Assembly: GCA_021613375.1 (NCBI GenBank)
Contig: CM038709.1
Span: forward strand, 37,294,428-37,358,427
Reading direction: 5' to 3'
Length of the DNA stretch: 64,000 nt
Source of the DNA: Megaleporinus macrocephalus
Lineage: Eukaryota > Chordata > Actinopteri > Characiformes > Anostomidae
Shown: positions 37,889 to 50,660 of the stretch, piece by piece
Layout: every line of letters starts with the position of its first letter
Position numbering within the stretch: the stretch's first letter is position 1
Position numbers and translations under genes: made by a program
The notes under the pieces: generated by a model
What the model saw: only the letters and a program-made list of their open reading frames with translations
Told to the model about the DNA's origin: nothing
Database searches by the model: none

Positions 37889-39149
37889 CAATGGAGAATA
37901 AATGTAGAAACAAGGAGTTGGTTTTGATTTTATGGCTGATTGTTGTATATTTAACTCAAACCCAGCAGTGAAAGCCACCATGCTGTCTAGGAGCACCCAA
38001 TTGTTAACACAGTGCTAAGAAAGTGACTGGACCACAATGATCAGATCTAACCCCTGATTACTACAGGTCATAGCAACATTTAAACTAAAGTTTAGTTTGA
38101 TAAACCAAGGCTAAAAAGCAGTGCACAGTAATGTGGCTTCATATATATAATACTTATTCAACTTGTTTTAATAGAAGAGCTATATGAAGCAAAATACCAG
38201 CAAACCAGCTAAAGTGTTGGATGTCCCTGTAAACAGGTTCTGCACGTACTGTGACCTTGAATCAGTGAGCTGCCGAGGCCTCTCACTCTATAACAATAGT
38301 GAAATGGCTCCAAGTCTTATAGTGGAGAAGAAAAAGAAATGCGGAGTCACTGGACTATTATGGTGCCTATCGATTTCAGAGAGAAAGGTGTAAGAGAAGC
38401 CTCTGGCGCCAGGTGCAGAATACATGCACACTTTTCTTTTTTTCAAGGATTTTGAATTATGGCTGCTATAAGGCAGCCTCTCGGTCCAAATCCAGATCAC
38501 ATATACTGATACGCTACTGAACAGATTGTCATGTTAATCCAAGCATTAAAATATTAATACAATGTAAAATAGCAAAAGAATCAAAAATATCTGTATTATT
38601 ATTGTTTTTGTACTGTGGTAAGTTGTAAATAATACAAACTATTGTAATGTCAGTACAAGGCAGCGGTTATCAAGATTTAATAATTAATTAGAGTTGAAAC
38701 TTAAGGCATGCTTTCAATCCCTGAAGCCCTCGGGATTTCAATAATCATCCACTTGGCTTTCGTGGAGAATTGAGGTCACATTTTTAACTCGCTGCCATGT
38801 CTGTCAAACAGCCATCGGGGATTTTTAGCCTTTATCTCCCTCAGGCAGCTAGCACTGTCCCTAAAGCTGACCAAGGATCAGAATCCACAAATAAAACGGC
38901 TTCAAAAGGAATTAAAATGCCCAGAAATCTCATCAAACGTCTTGTGTGGTAAATTCTTCATGCGAGCGAGCGCAGAGCACTGTAACTGAATAAAAATAAA
39001 TGTTAATTCTCTGCACAGTTCTTTTAACAGCAGATGGCTTGAAGTATCTATTTTGAATATAAATCTAACATTGGCTTGAAGCGAGGGTATAGGAAATTGC
39101 ATTGCACCAAAGCAATGAATTAAGAACTTGTGGCAGGAGTATATTTATC

Positions 39150-39408
39150 ATATCGTCGCTGTCCTAAGAAACACACGAAACTTCAATTTTGTTGTTTTTT
39201 ATTTTTTTAGATAATTTTAACACGGCAGTTGTTGTTTACCTTGGGTGGAAATTTCATAATGAATGGACCAATAGAAATGCTTCAAAACAGTTCGGTTAAA
39301 AAAAATTCTGGTTCCATTGACTTACATTGAAAGTAAAGACAGTTTTTGGCCTCTCCTGTAAATATGCTATTTTGGAGATTCTTGGTTTTATTTGGACAGT
39401 GATGATGT
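39150..39408. mobile_element. MITE family A, full-length copy
   Basis: It starts CATATCGTCGCTGTCC and ends GGACAGTGATGAT, inverted copies with two or three mismatches. Inside are AATGGACCAATAGAAATGC and TTCCATTGACTTACATTGA. The element is about 0.26 kb and has no coding. Confidence 0.8.
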
Positions 39409-42400
39409 AAACATTCTGTTTACAGTTAACAAACACACTTTGGTACCAAAATGTTGCTTTATGCTTCAACCAAGGTGTCAATTAAGGATCCCAATTTTAA
39501 CAATACAGTCAGCCACAACGATTTATCTTCGTCTTCATCGGGCTTTGATTAATCAGTCATGTGGGTTCGGGATGGCTAACACTGTACATCCCTGGTAAAT
39601 AACGAACTTGATGGAAAGCTGAGAATATTCTTGATAGAACGTTCTATACTTCCAAAAAAAAGCTCCAGTCACAAGAAAAAATCCATAAAAGTCTTTCCAA
39701 GGCAAATGCACAGTAAAGCTGGAGAGGTCAAATTAAGCCTGATATTTTGTTCCTGCTCTGAAACCAGCATGAATCACAAAGTCTGCTTCTCAAGAAGCTC
39801 AACGAGCACATTTTCAGCCACCGCATGACCCAATCTTGGATATCGGCATGATATCAGTTAAGAATTTTTCTGGTTCTGAGCTGCAAGAGCCCAAATGAGT
39901 TGCAGGCATCATTAGACTTGATGGGACCCGAATGGACCACCAGGCTCCTGCTCAGAGCAAAGCAATCTAATAAAACGATGGGCCTTTCGTATCGATTACC
40001 TGTGGGCTGCTCAAGCCTCTGTGTAATGGAGAATGGAGAAACGGGGGTGAGGGGGGGAAGATGGAGGGCTCCTGTATTGTCTGATTTAGAGGCCTGTAGT
40101 CAATGGAAGATAATTGGTGCCAGGAGCACCGTATGAAGGCAGGCTAAAGTTCAGCGATTAGGTGCCAAAGGCCAGTCAACCTTATTTGAAGCGATTCTTT
40201 TGTTTCATGATAAAACAGGTCTTGTCGTTTGCTTGAAGGGGAAAGAGATGATTGTGAGACAGAACCTGAGCGGGAGAAATAAGACTGAGAGCTCAGCATC
40301 CAACAGGCTAGCGCACGAAACTCTTAGGCCTCTTTATTCAGCGGATTTTATTCGACTCCATTTATTCCAGGGAAATAAGATATGACGAGTGCCGTTTCGC
40401 GACATGCGTTGGGAACATGTCTGAATCTGCCAAGCGCGGTATTCCGTGCACGTTCGCGATCCTTGCAGTATTTTTCTATTTGTATGCAACAGCAATTTTG
40501 CTGCAGCATGACCAAACCTCTCCAGTCTTTGATACAATAACTGGCTTCAAAGTACTGTCGGCATTTCAAAGAGCCTGACTACAAAAAAAGTACCTAAAAA
40601 CTGCACTCGAAAATAAAAGGCAAGGCTCGCAAGGAAAGCCAAGGATGTCTGGCTGACTTTCACTCTCATTGGGAAAAAAATGACTGTACAGATCTTTTCT
40701 GCACCTAGCCGTTAGCAGCAGGGCTAACAATTATAGTTTTTTCACTCATTTATTTGATGCAAATTTGAACACATCAAGGAATATCTTTGGAAATTTCTTT
40801 GCTTACTGTGTAAAGATAGCAACACCAGGTGCCGTGCTGAAAAGATTAAGACGTACTTGCCTAGTGAAGAAGCTGCATACTTCAACATCACAGATTATTT
40901 TGAAGGTGAGAAGATAAAACAAAAACCAGGTTCTAAAACGGAATTTTAGATTATACTCCTGAAAGCAAGTTTAAATATATATATATATAATTTATTTTTA
41001 TTTTTTTTAATAGCACAAACGATATTATACCCTGAAATATCGCACCATATCACCTATCCCTAATTATCACATCAGGGTACTACTTTTTACTGTTTTTAGC
41101 AAAATAAAAATTCACACTTTTCTCATTTCCTATCATATATCTACTAGAGACAGATTGTATGCAGTATCATTCGTTTTACTTCAGTCCTGGATATATGAAG
41201 ATATTTGGAGTGCATTATTTAGTATTGTGACATTCTGGACTATTGACTTCTGTTACAATCTGATGAAAATTCTTGTATTTTTAAATATCTCAGTTAGAGG
41301 TGTGCCATATCATATCGCATGCAATAATAAAACTGCATTTTTATTTTGTTGCAGTAGTGAATTCTTGAAATATTTTTTAATTCAATGTTTTGTCATATCG
41401 CCAAGAGTATCATTATCGCAAAAATACCATGAAATATCGTGATATTATTGTAGGGCCTTATCACCCACTCCTAGTTCTTAGTGCTTATGTTTATTTTTTG
41501 TGTAATTCATGTTTTTCTGATACCAAATGCTTCATCATGGTGGGATACAAATTAAACACATAAAGGTGTAGAATATTATTATTTTATGCTGTTTACTTAA
41601 TCTATTTATAATGCTGCATAATGTTCATATGACACAAGTGACTCTGGTCCTGGAGTAGACCTATCCTGGACATTTAATTAACTTAATTCAATTCGATTCA
41701 CTAATGAACCAATTAAGAGAACCGTCTTAAGATGAAGCAGGTGTGCTGGAGCAAGGATAACAGAACCAGGGTCATAAAACACTGCACTGCAGGAAGTACT
41801 AGGGAAGATATTGTATATTATACTACACCTGCAATCGTTAAATAAGGGGTGGACGCTGGGGGGAGGAACTGAAGAAGACTTAATAGGTAAGTCTATAAAT
41901 GAAATAATATTCAGCAGGCTAATAAACAGGTTGTAGCTCTAGTTAACAACACATTTTGCATTTTATCTGCTGGAAGATGATGGACTATTACACCACATGT
42001 TTTCCCAAAAGTGTCTGTAATTGAATTGCAGAGTAAAGCATATGAAAAGGGCTTTGGAAATCACATGTGGTGTGAAGTTTCTCAAGCAGGGACTGCTGTT
42101 AGGACAACATGTCACCATAAACGTATACCAGAAGGAGCTCTTGAATCTATGTTTGCAGCAGAGGTTGTGTAATGTGAGGAATGTTGAGTTGACACTGACT
42201 AATTACTTATGTTATCATGAATAAAACTACAGAAGAAGGAAATGCTTTCTTACCATCAAGCGACATAAATGAAAATAAAATTAATAAAAACATAAATTTG
42301 ATCTAATCTAATCTATCACACAGTCAAACTCAACAGGTCAGTAGAGCCGGACATGCCTATTTTCTTTCAACAAGAATCCCTGTATCATACTCTTAGCCTT

Positions 42401-42699
42401 CAAAGATACAGAAGCTGGAATCTTGCTAATTTGTATCCGTGCACCCTAGTCAGCCTCGACGAGATGCTCGCCCGCATTGAAGGTCCAGAGCGTAAGAGAT
42501 ATTAAGAGCGTCATAACTCATAAGAGTACCTAACCTCAGACTTTACAGGATTATACAGCGATACGCTCCCTCTCCAACCACTCATTTATTATTGTATTAT
42601 TCAGGAAACTGGAGATAACAACATCCAATATCTAATCTTTGAAGCCTTGTAGATCAGCGGAGAAATGTTAGAACGAAGACAAACTCCAAAGGTCAGTAG

Positions 42700-44194
42700 T
42701 AGAGATCGACCGATGTTAGCGTTTCGCAGCGCCGAATTAAAGTCAGGCACGTCCGCGGGCAGCCCTGTGTTTTTGGTGCGGTGGAACGTGCTGCTGCCGC
42801 ATGTGAAGGACCCCAAGTCGAAACCTTTGGAACTGTTCAGCCAAATAAGTGAAAAAGTGCGTCCGAAATCGCCTACTTATCTACTACTCAGTAGTGAAAT
42901 CAGTAGGCGAGCGCGGCTAGTACGTCTGAATACTCAGTAGGTTTTGAGTAGTAGGTGAACGGTACCCGGTGACCTACTGAATCAGCAGGCGAACACAGCA
43001 CACTGTGCTATCCCATGATTCACCTGGAGCCGCGGATGAATTAAAAGCGGAGGAAAAACAAAACGGTGAAAAGCGGAATGTCGGCTGTTTATACGCAGCT
43101 ATGGCTAGTGAACTGCTGCTACAGAAGCTAGCGCTACTGCTGAGATAAACAATGATTACATTCCTCCTGTTTCATATTCTCTGAGCTACAGCTCGACACC
43201 GTCTGATACATATTCAGATAAAAATGCAGATCAGAGTCACAGAAAGCATCTAAATCTGTCAGTAAACGGAGATTTTAAATGAATAGCAGGACTTTTACGG
43301 TGGTGGTCTGACGTCTTGCGTCACAGGACGCTGGCAATATGGCGGACATAGTACGTCCGAGCTTGTGTGGTACTAAAACTCACCTACTGAAATTACCTAC
43401 TAGTCTGCCGCTTGAGCAGTACGTACTGACTCTAATCTAGTACCTACTGACTAGTAGGCGATTTCGGACGCACCTATAATATATAATTTATAGCAAACAG
43501 TGACGTTTTAATGACGCGGTTACGTGTTTCTAGTTTCGGCTGTAGACGTGAACCAGAGTGGATGTTTTACTCCTTAGCTCTGAGGCTAACACTAACTGCT
43601 CTAGTGTAATACACACATTCATAGGTTATTGTTACACAGCGAGTCTCTCCGGAGCAGCCAGAGCTTCCCAGATATTACTCAGCTTCCAGCATTCGAGACT
43701 AACATACCTAAAGAAAACAGAACAGAGCCGCTGTGTTAACAACTATTACAGCATATCAGTGTCTCTCTGTATATCGCGCCAGCTGGTATTTTTCTCTCTC
43801 CCGTGGTCTCCGAGAGCCTCATCCTCCTTAAAGAACCGCAATTTTACTGCAACGCCCGACAAAAACAAAAACCTGACAGTGAAGTGAGGCACTTTTTGTA
43901 ACTGCAGCAAACATGTCTGCTCTGTAGAAGTATTTTTAACGCACTTCTTAATACCTTGTTAGTTTTAGGTCTGCAGATATTTTTTGGAGGGCAGATATTT
44001 TGTTTCTCTTGTTAAGTCAGTGTTCAATATATGATGTTAAGTTCAGAAACGTTGTGCATCTACCTGTTATTACTAATGACATTTTAGAAGCAAATAAAGC
44101 AGAAAACAATCGGCAGCACATATCGGCCATCGGCTGACCCTGACCTGTAAACATCGGCATCGGCTATAGAAAAACCTATATTGGTCGATCTCTA
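42700..44194. mobile_element. hAT-like element with perfect 8-bp target duplication, interrupted by another element
   Basis: The left end is TAGAGATCGACCGATG; the right end read inward is TAGAGATCGACCAATA. The flanks 42692-42699 and 44195-44202 are both GTCAGTAG. An 8-bp duplication is the hAT signature. Removing the insertion at 42857-43473 leaves about 0.88 kb. No transposase is recognisable. Confidence 0.88.
42857..43473. mobile_element. Terminal-inverted-repeat element nested in a hAT element
   Basis: Both ends carry the same 21-bp inverted repeat, GTGCGTCCGAAATCGCCTACT, without mismatch. Subterminal CTACTGA/TCAGTAG words recur. There is no coding. No target duplication could be fixed, so the superfamily is unknown. 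Confidence 0.9.
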
Positions 44195-45178
44195 GTCAGT
44201 AGAGAGCGACACATCTTTTCCAGCAAGCTCTGAATTGCTGATATCGCCAGGCTCCTTACCTGCTGTCTTCTCTGAGGTGTCCATGTTTTTACTATCATAA
44301 TCTCATGATCATTGGCTAATTGACCTTAAGTTTAAACCATCCTCACATTAAACTCATCGGAATTTTATATATAATATATATCGGAAATACTGCTCTTCAG
44401 CAGGTCTGCATCCCCCATGGTTATATACATTATATCAATAGTTTACAGCAGGGTAACTTGTCAATTTCTATGGCTAATCCTGCAAAACACCCAAATAATG
44501 CTCACACTGGCCAGTTTTATCAGATACCATGGCCAGCCATGACCTTCAGGCCCTTCAAATGCCTCTGCTCTGACATACACCACACTCAATCAACTATCAA
44601 TTCAGTCCAAGTTCCTCCAATCCCCCTCAGCTCTCTGCTCCTAGTGTAAAAATAGTGTGGGCGAACCTCCAGCACCACTCCTCCTTCCACGCACACACAT
44701 ACGGCCTGTGAAAAAAAGTCATCGACGCTGACAGACACGAATGTGGCGCCATAGCTCAAATCCCCCCCAGCAGCTTGTAAGAAGAAAGCAATGACTTTAC
44801 GGAGATGCCCGCAAAGCCTCTGAACTCAGCAATTTTCCGACGAGGTAATCCTGGTCCAGGTGCCAGCAGGTGACAAGCAAACAAGATGAGAGGCGATGGA
44901 GGTAGCGTGTGAAATGTGTAGCTGTCAGCTGGCTAGCAGCAGGGGCAACTTGAAACACGCTCCATCCATCTAAACAGCTATTTCTGTTTTTTAAATACAA
45001 CTCTGTCAGCCTTCATGGCTTGAGACCATATTGTCCCTCTCTACTACCTCAAGTGCCCATCACCAGTAATGCACACACAGTTTTATTGTTTTTAAAATTG
45101 ATCACAGTATTTTCCACTACCAGACCACAATATAATACAATAATAATAATTATAAAGAATCTTATTGATAACCTATAC

Positions 45179-46016
45179 CAGGGGTATTTCATTAGAATTC
45201 AGTAAGATCCAGTTGGTGAAAATTTCTTCAGGCCAAGGTCCGGACCATCATAACTTCTAACTTGTGTTATGATTCAGTGGTGTATCCTGTATACTGAAGT
45301 AGCCTAGTATTAGCATCTTATACCATCAGCTACTGAAACACCAACACATCACACATACCGTTCAGTATATTTTAGTACTGTTTAAACTGCTGAACTGAAT
45401 GAATTATTTATATTATTAATTATTTATAAAACTTTTTTCCTCACTTGAAGTAAACATAAGGGCTGTATTAAAAAAAAACAGAATACTTATTTAAAAAAAA
45501 AAAAGTAAAACAGTACATTTATGTTAACTTGATTTAACAGTTATTTAACTTTATTTCTCTCTTGTTTTCTTCTCTCAGACTTTCTCTTGTTCAGTGAGCG
45601 AAGTGAGCTCATGGTTGTCCAGCCAGGACTTTAAACCTGGGCTGGAATGGTGTCAGGGCCATTCTCACACACAAAAGAGAGATACGTAGCTATTTTTAAT
45701 TTGCCACGGTCTCAGAACATATGAGCCATGTTGGTTTGGAGCTGCCTGTGGGAAGAATAAACATGTCTTGGTCCATTCCTGGTTGAAAAGTCATTTTTCG
45801 CTGCCGAGTTTCCTCTTTTTATAGCACGCCGTCTGAAGGAGCCTTTCTCCGACTGCTTACAACGCACGCGATTGGTCCCTGCACACAAAGCCTGTATACC
45901 ATAAAGACGAAACGTTCCACCGCTTAAAATAAACACTGTCAAAACACTGTTTGGGTCTGCATTAAACAATGTCTGGGTCCGGCCCCGGACCGTGGTCTGC
46001 CTATTAGTGACCGCTG
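45179..46016. mobile_element. hAT-like non-autonomous element, copy 2, with perfect target duplication
   Basis: The flanks 45171-45178 and 46017-46024 are both ACCTATAC. The ends are CAGGGGTATTTCATTAGAAT and, read inward from the right, CAGCGGTCACTAATAGGCAG. CAGxGGT is typical of hAT termini. The 838-bp interior has no intact open frame. It is related to 23930-24556. Confidence 0.9.
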
Positions 46017-46719
46017 ACCTATACATTATGTAACAAATGTCCTCGCCATTGTTTATTACCAACTGTCTTATATCTGAGAGTGAAAAAGCTGGGTGACTGG
46101 TGTTGAAGCAACAGCCGATTATCTCTGGGTGTTCAATCTTATCCGCACAGGGCTGGTGAGGCTGGAACAACACTGGACCACACATGACCAGATGTGGAAC
46201 ACTGAGTCTAAACAATTAAAACATGAAAAATCAGATGAGTTCCTGCCTGTCTGGAGTGGAAACCTGCACCAGACCTTTGCGGACAAGATTGGAAACCCCT
46301 CCAATGAACATGCTTCCCACTGTCCAGCGAGGTTCTTCTTCAGTTTTCCCTCATCTTGGTTTAACAGGAAAAGAAACTGGCAAGCTGTGGGGTCCATGTG
46401 ACCCGAGAGTGGAGGGTGGCAGCATCTATGAAGCGCTTAATTTTTTCTTGTGAATGCAAGTGTGACATGTTTCTCTCTGGCAATCACCAGACCATTGTAG
46501 ATCACACACACTGCCCGAAATGCAAATGGGTGTAATGTGTTTATTTAATAGAGAGGGGTCCAAAAGTCTGAGCCCATTCAAAAGTCTAGGACTGCTTTCA
46601 TTTAATCTTGCAAGTAAAAACAGAAAGTTTTAGAATAACAATAATAATAATAATACTGATTAATAATCAATAGTCTGCACTATTTCTAGATCCCTAATGG
46701 AATTGCACTGCTGTTCATA

Positions 46720-46860
46720 GAAAATCTTCATTTTTTTACTTTTCTACATCATTTGAATGCGGCAACTGCTGTTAACATTGTGTAAAAATGTCATAATGAA
46801 GGTGAAGACCTGTAAAGTTGCCAATGTGGAGATTCTATAGAGTGTGACGATTTGTAAAAA
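46720..46860. repeat. MITE family A fragment
   Basis: Diverged family A middle (TCTACATCATTTGAATGCGG, then AAATGTCATAATGAA) without recognisable ends. Confidence 0.5.
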
Positions 46861-47517
46861 TGACCACGCTGAAGTCTTTGTACTTTTAGGTCTCTTTCGG
46901 TGAAGCTCATATTTAGATGAGTCACCTAATCTACTCATCAGTGGTGTTTGTCACCCTTAGTGAGTCATGTCAGCTCAAGTGCACACCGTCATTAAAGCAG
47001 AAGGTGGACAAACACTAAGAAATTCTGAAAATCATGTTCAAAGTTCACTGATTATTACTGAGGGAGCAAAAAACGAGTCACCAGACTCTTAACATAATGA
47101 TTGCCTTTAGCCTTGATTTATAATAGCAGCCCATTAGTTGCACTAGTGTGTCCCCCAACTCTGACTGTGGTGCACCTCCGTTAGACAGCTGTATGATTCA
47201 CCAGTTGGGCATTGTGGCCCATCACTTCAAACCAGCTGGGAAAAAACGCTGCCAGCGCAAGCTATAGTAATATTTACTACATTCCAGAGTCTGACACTCA
47301 GAGATGTAGTACGAGACAAGTGATTTGGGTGTGAAACACCCACATTTAGCTCCACCAGAGAAGCTTCTGGGTGCTCACATATACACACCACAGGTTAATC
47401 TACAAACTGTCCAGTTCTGTTTAACTATTTTACACAATGATACACAAACATGATTTTTTATTATGTAACAGCTAGTACAACATATCATGATGGTCCTCAG
47501 AAAACATGTATCTTCAG

Positions 47518-47894
47518 TGTCATGCCTCACTTCATCCACCAATCACATGGCTATGAACTACCAGTCAGCTGACTGCCCCAGATAAGCCTCCCCCTGAGTT
47601 CTGATTGTTAGCACCGGTGTAGCTCTCTATATAACCTGTCTGTTGTCACTCAGCGTTGCCAAGTTTTGCCACATTTTGAATATTCTGTGAGTAAGTCTGT
47701 GAATATTGTATATATTTCTGGTGTCTCTGGTGTCTCTCTGGTTTTGGACTCATACCTGTATTTTTCATATTTCCCTTTTGCCTCATTTTTGACCCCTCCC
47801 TGTACTTTGCCTACTTTTTGAACTGCCCTGTTTAACAATAAACTTTCAAACATTAGCTCTACTGCACTCGTCTGCTTTTTCTTAGAGCGTTACA
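47518..47894 (+). mobile_element. Solo LTR, Gypsy-like
   Basis: The 377-bp segment begins TGTCATGCC and ends GCGTTACA (TG...CA). It has a TATA-like CTCTATATAACC and a downstream polyadenylation signal (AACAATAAACTTTC), the standard layout of a fish Gypsy LTR. Internal genes are absent on both sides. Flanking duplications are not recognisable. Confidence 0.75.
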
Positions 47895-47924
47895 TACATC
47901 TTATGAACAAGACAGCTGTTCTTT

Positions 47925-48068
47925 ATGTCCTGTGAAAGTTTAAGGATGAACAGACCAATAGAAAAGCTTCACATACACTTCGAATAAAACCTCTCTTCAT
48001 TAACTTTGGTCAATCCTGTAAAGTTTAGATTTTGGAGATACTTCTTGTTCTTTGGACAGTGACGATAT
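47925..48068. repeat. MITE family A fragment
   Basis: It carries AACAGACCAATAGAAAAGC and ends with CTTTGGACAGTGACGATA, the family's right terminal inverted repeat. Confidence 0.65.
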
Positions 48069-48285
48069 ATATAATGTAATAATCAAAACTAGGTTTTCTT
48101 AGCCATCTAATATATATAATTTCCTTCTGGCAGGCTGAATATGTTTTATTTGTGACGCAGAATATAAATATTTCAATACAATACTAGGCCTTTAAACAAT
48201 ACTTATAATTTCAGTCCAGGCGAATTTCATGCCAATTAACGCCAAGTGCTTTCCATCACATAATGCAACTGTTGACCTCCACATA

Positions 48286-48771
48286 CACTACCGCTCAAAA
48301 GTTTGAGATCACAGTGAAATGTTCTTGTTTTCAATGGAGTATCTTCCTTCCTTAACACAACAATGGACTGACGGGTCTCTAAAGAAAGTTGTTTCTTTCT
48401 GGCCATTTTGAGCCGGTCAGCAAGCCATCAACTGCTGATGCTTCAGATACTAAACTAACCTAGAATGTTGTTCTCCCTTTTATGTTCACTTATTAGTAGA
48501 ATGTTTTTCAGCTGTGCATCACAGTTGAGCAAGAGTGTCCTAACAACCAATTAGCCCAATAACATCCTTAACTTGGATTGGCGGCCGTACCAAGAGATTT
48601 ATATGACTATATGCAAAATAAGCCTCTATACAAAAATAGGCTTTAATACAAACATTTTTATTCTTTAAAAATCATCTGATACACTTAATTTAATTGTGAA
48701 ATGTACAATATTGTTTGTGAATTGCATGAAAATTGCATGATAAAGTGATCCTAAACATTTGAGCGGTAGTG
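48286..48771. mobile_element. Tc1/mariner-type MITE with TA duplication
   Basis: The left end is CACTACCGCTCAAAAGTTTG; the right end read inward is CACTACCGCTCAAATGTTTA. Inverted similarity extends about 26 bp to GATCAC. TA lies directly outside both ends (48284-48285 and 48772-48773). These are Tc1-type ends. The 486-bp interior lacks a transposase. Confidence 0.92.
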
Positions 48772-48799
48772 TATGTTATTAAAATATTAACAACTATTC

Positions 48800-48905
48800 A
48801 TCAATCCATTATCTTGTATCCCGATGAGGATCACGGGGGTGCTGGAGCCAATCCCAGCACCATTGGGTGAAGGCAGGGTACAACATGGACAGGTCGCCAG
48901 ACCAT
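48800..48905 (-). repeat. Reversed SINE fragment
   Basis: It carries AATCCATTATCTTGTATCCC, GCTGGAGCCAATCCCAGCAC and ACATGGACAGGTCGCCAG, the reversed SINE 3' end. Confidence 0.75.
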
Positions 48906-49633
48906 ATCAATAACTAATTAACAGCAAATATGAATGTTAACAATACCACCCCCAAAAAAATTAATATGTATGTAGTATAGTCAGGTAAAGAATGCTGGGA
49001 TATATGACGATGGTAAAACGGATCTGGCATGTTTGACTTTCTCTCTGCTAGACAGTAGAGAAAATGGAGGAGCTGGTACAGAAGAAGAGCTAGTGCACCA
49101 CTTGGTGCTCAATACACGAGCTGTGCTTCAAACGAACAAATGTGAATGTGCTCTTGCAGAGCAGGTTCGCCTCCATAGGCGTTTGTAGGATTCGTCTCTG
49201 AAAGATGATAGAGATTACAGAGAAATAGTTTTTTATCTGCCATGTCGTTTTTTTGTTTTCTGTGTTTCTGAGAATCTTTATGCACCAACATAAAAAACAT
49301 GAGGAAATACTTACAGCTTTCACATGCTGTAGGCGGAGTCCTGCACAAGCTGCACTCTGCTGCTAAAGTATACTCAGCCTTAAACCAATCATAGTGCAGC
49401 ACTGTGCTCTACATAGCGCAAAGCCAGTTCAATCAGTTTTGCCACATTTCCTGTAAAAGCACCTCAGTGCGCCTCAGTGAGGTTGTTTGTTTTATAACAC
49501 GATAATATAGTTTATCACGATAATTCTGGAGACAGTTATTGTTTGGTGTAATTTACGTTATCGCCCAAGCCTATTGGTTAGTTAGGTTAGTTTTAGTACC
49601 AGTACAAGATATTGGCCTATATTGGCCTATAGG

Positions 49634-50306
49634 TAGGGCTGGGTGATATGGGAAAAAATCTTATCACGATAATGTTTTTCATATCAGTCAATATCGATAT
49701 ATAGCATGATATAAATCAAATCACTATTGCCTTTTTACTTTAAGTGAGAAGTGAAGATATCAAAATGTAAAGATTTTGTTAAATTGTTCCTCTGATTTAT
49801 TTTCTATCAGAAGATAGACAAATGTACTATAGAACATTACACAACTGTATTTCAAATAAATATGAATCTAATAAATATAAATATAAATATGAGGAAACGA
49901 CTCATTGTTGTTCTTATTTTAGCAGATTATTTTAAGATTATTAACACGTGTATCACGTTTCTTTTAGTAGTGGTTAATGTTTTCTGTCGTCATTTTCTCT
50001 TATTTTATTCTCTCTGCTCGATTGTGACGCCTACAGTAACTTATTACTAGCACATGAGTTAAGTTGCTGCTATGCCTACACTCTGTGCTGTGTGCTTCAA
50101 CCAAACATGAAATGGCTGGAACTCTAATTAAGCTACCTGATTGGTTTGGGGAGGCGCTGTTGTTATTCTCATTGGCTGTTCGTGTTGTCTCTCAAAACTT
50201 GGATGGAACTTACTTCTATCGACTTTCTATCGACTACGTCTTGCAGTTCTATAGAGGAAACATTATTTCGCGATAATTCTCGTTATCATTTTATCGCCCA
50301 GCTCTA
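49634..50306. mobile_element. hAT-like element with perfect 8-bp target duplication
   Basis: The ends are TAGGGCTGGGTGATATGG and, read inward from the right, TAGAGCTGGGCGATAAAA. The flanks 49626-49633 and 50307-50314 are both CCTATAGG. The 673-bp interior is AT-rich and non-coding. A similar terminus (TTATCGCCCAAGCCTA) just upstream at about 49555-49572 belongs to another, incompletely delimited copy. Confidence 0.9.
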
Positions 50307-50629
50307 CCTATAGGTATCAGTATCAGAAAGAAAAAAAGTGGTTCTAGTGCATGTCTAGTAAACACTGTCATTATTATTAACTACACCTTCTTACCACTGC
50401 ATCCCGACACACACAGCCTGTAAACTGCTGCTGGAGGCAGCCGTATAGAAAATCATTGAATCTGATGTATTCAAACTTTAGACTGGTGCTGTATATTCAG
50501 TGTGAAACATACAACAGTAGAATACAGAGACGTCAACACATCTTTACAGTAGTTTCTCCTCTCCATGGAAAAAACCTCGGTTCGCCTCTTTTATTCTCTC
50601 GCTCTCATACACACAGAAGAATATACGAC

Positions 50630-50660
50630 AACACACACACACACACACACCGGCACACAC
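50630..50660. repeat. (CA)n microsatellite
   Basis: About ten uninterrupted AC units, then CGG and a few more CA units. Confidence 0.95.

Noticed and set aside
45712..46215. A 167-codon minus-strand open frame, the longest in the window
   Set aside because: It crosses the right end of the hAT-like element at 46016 and its flank, shows no domain or splice structure, and has a composition unlike coding sequence.
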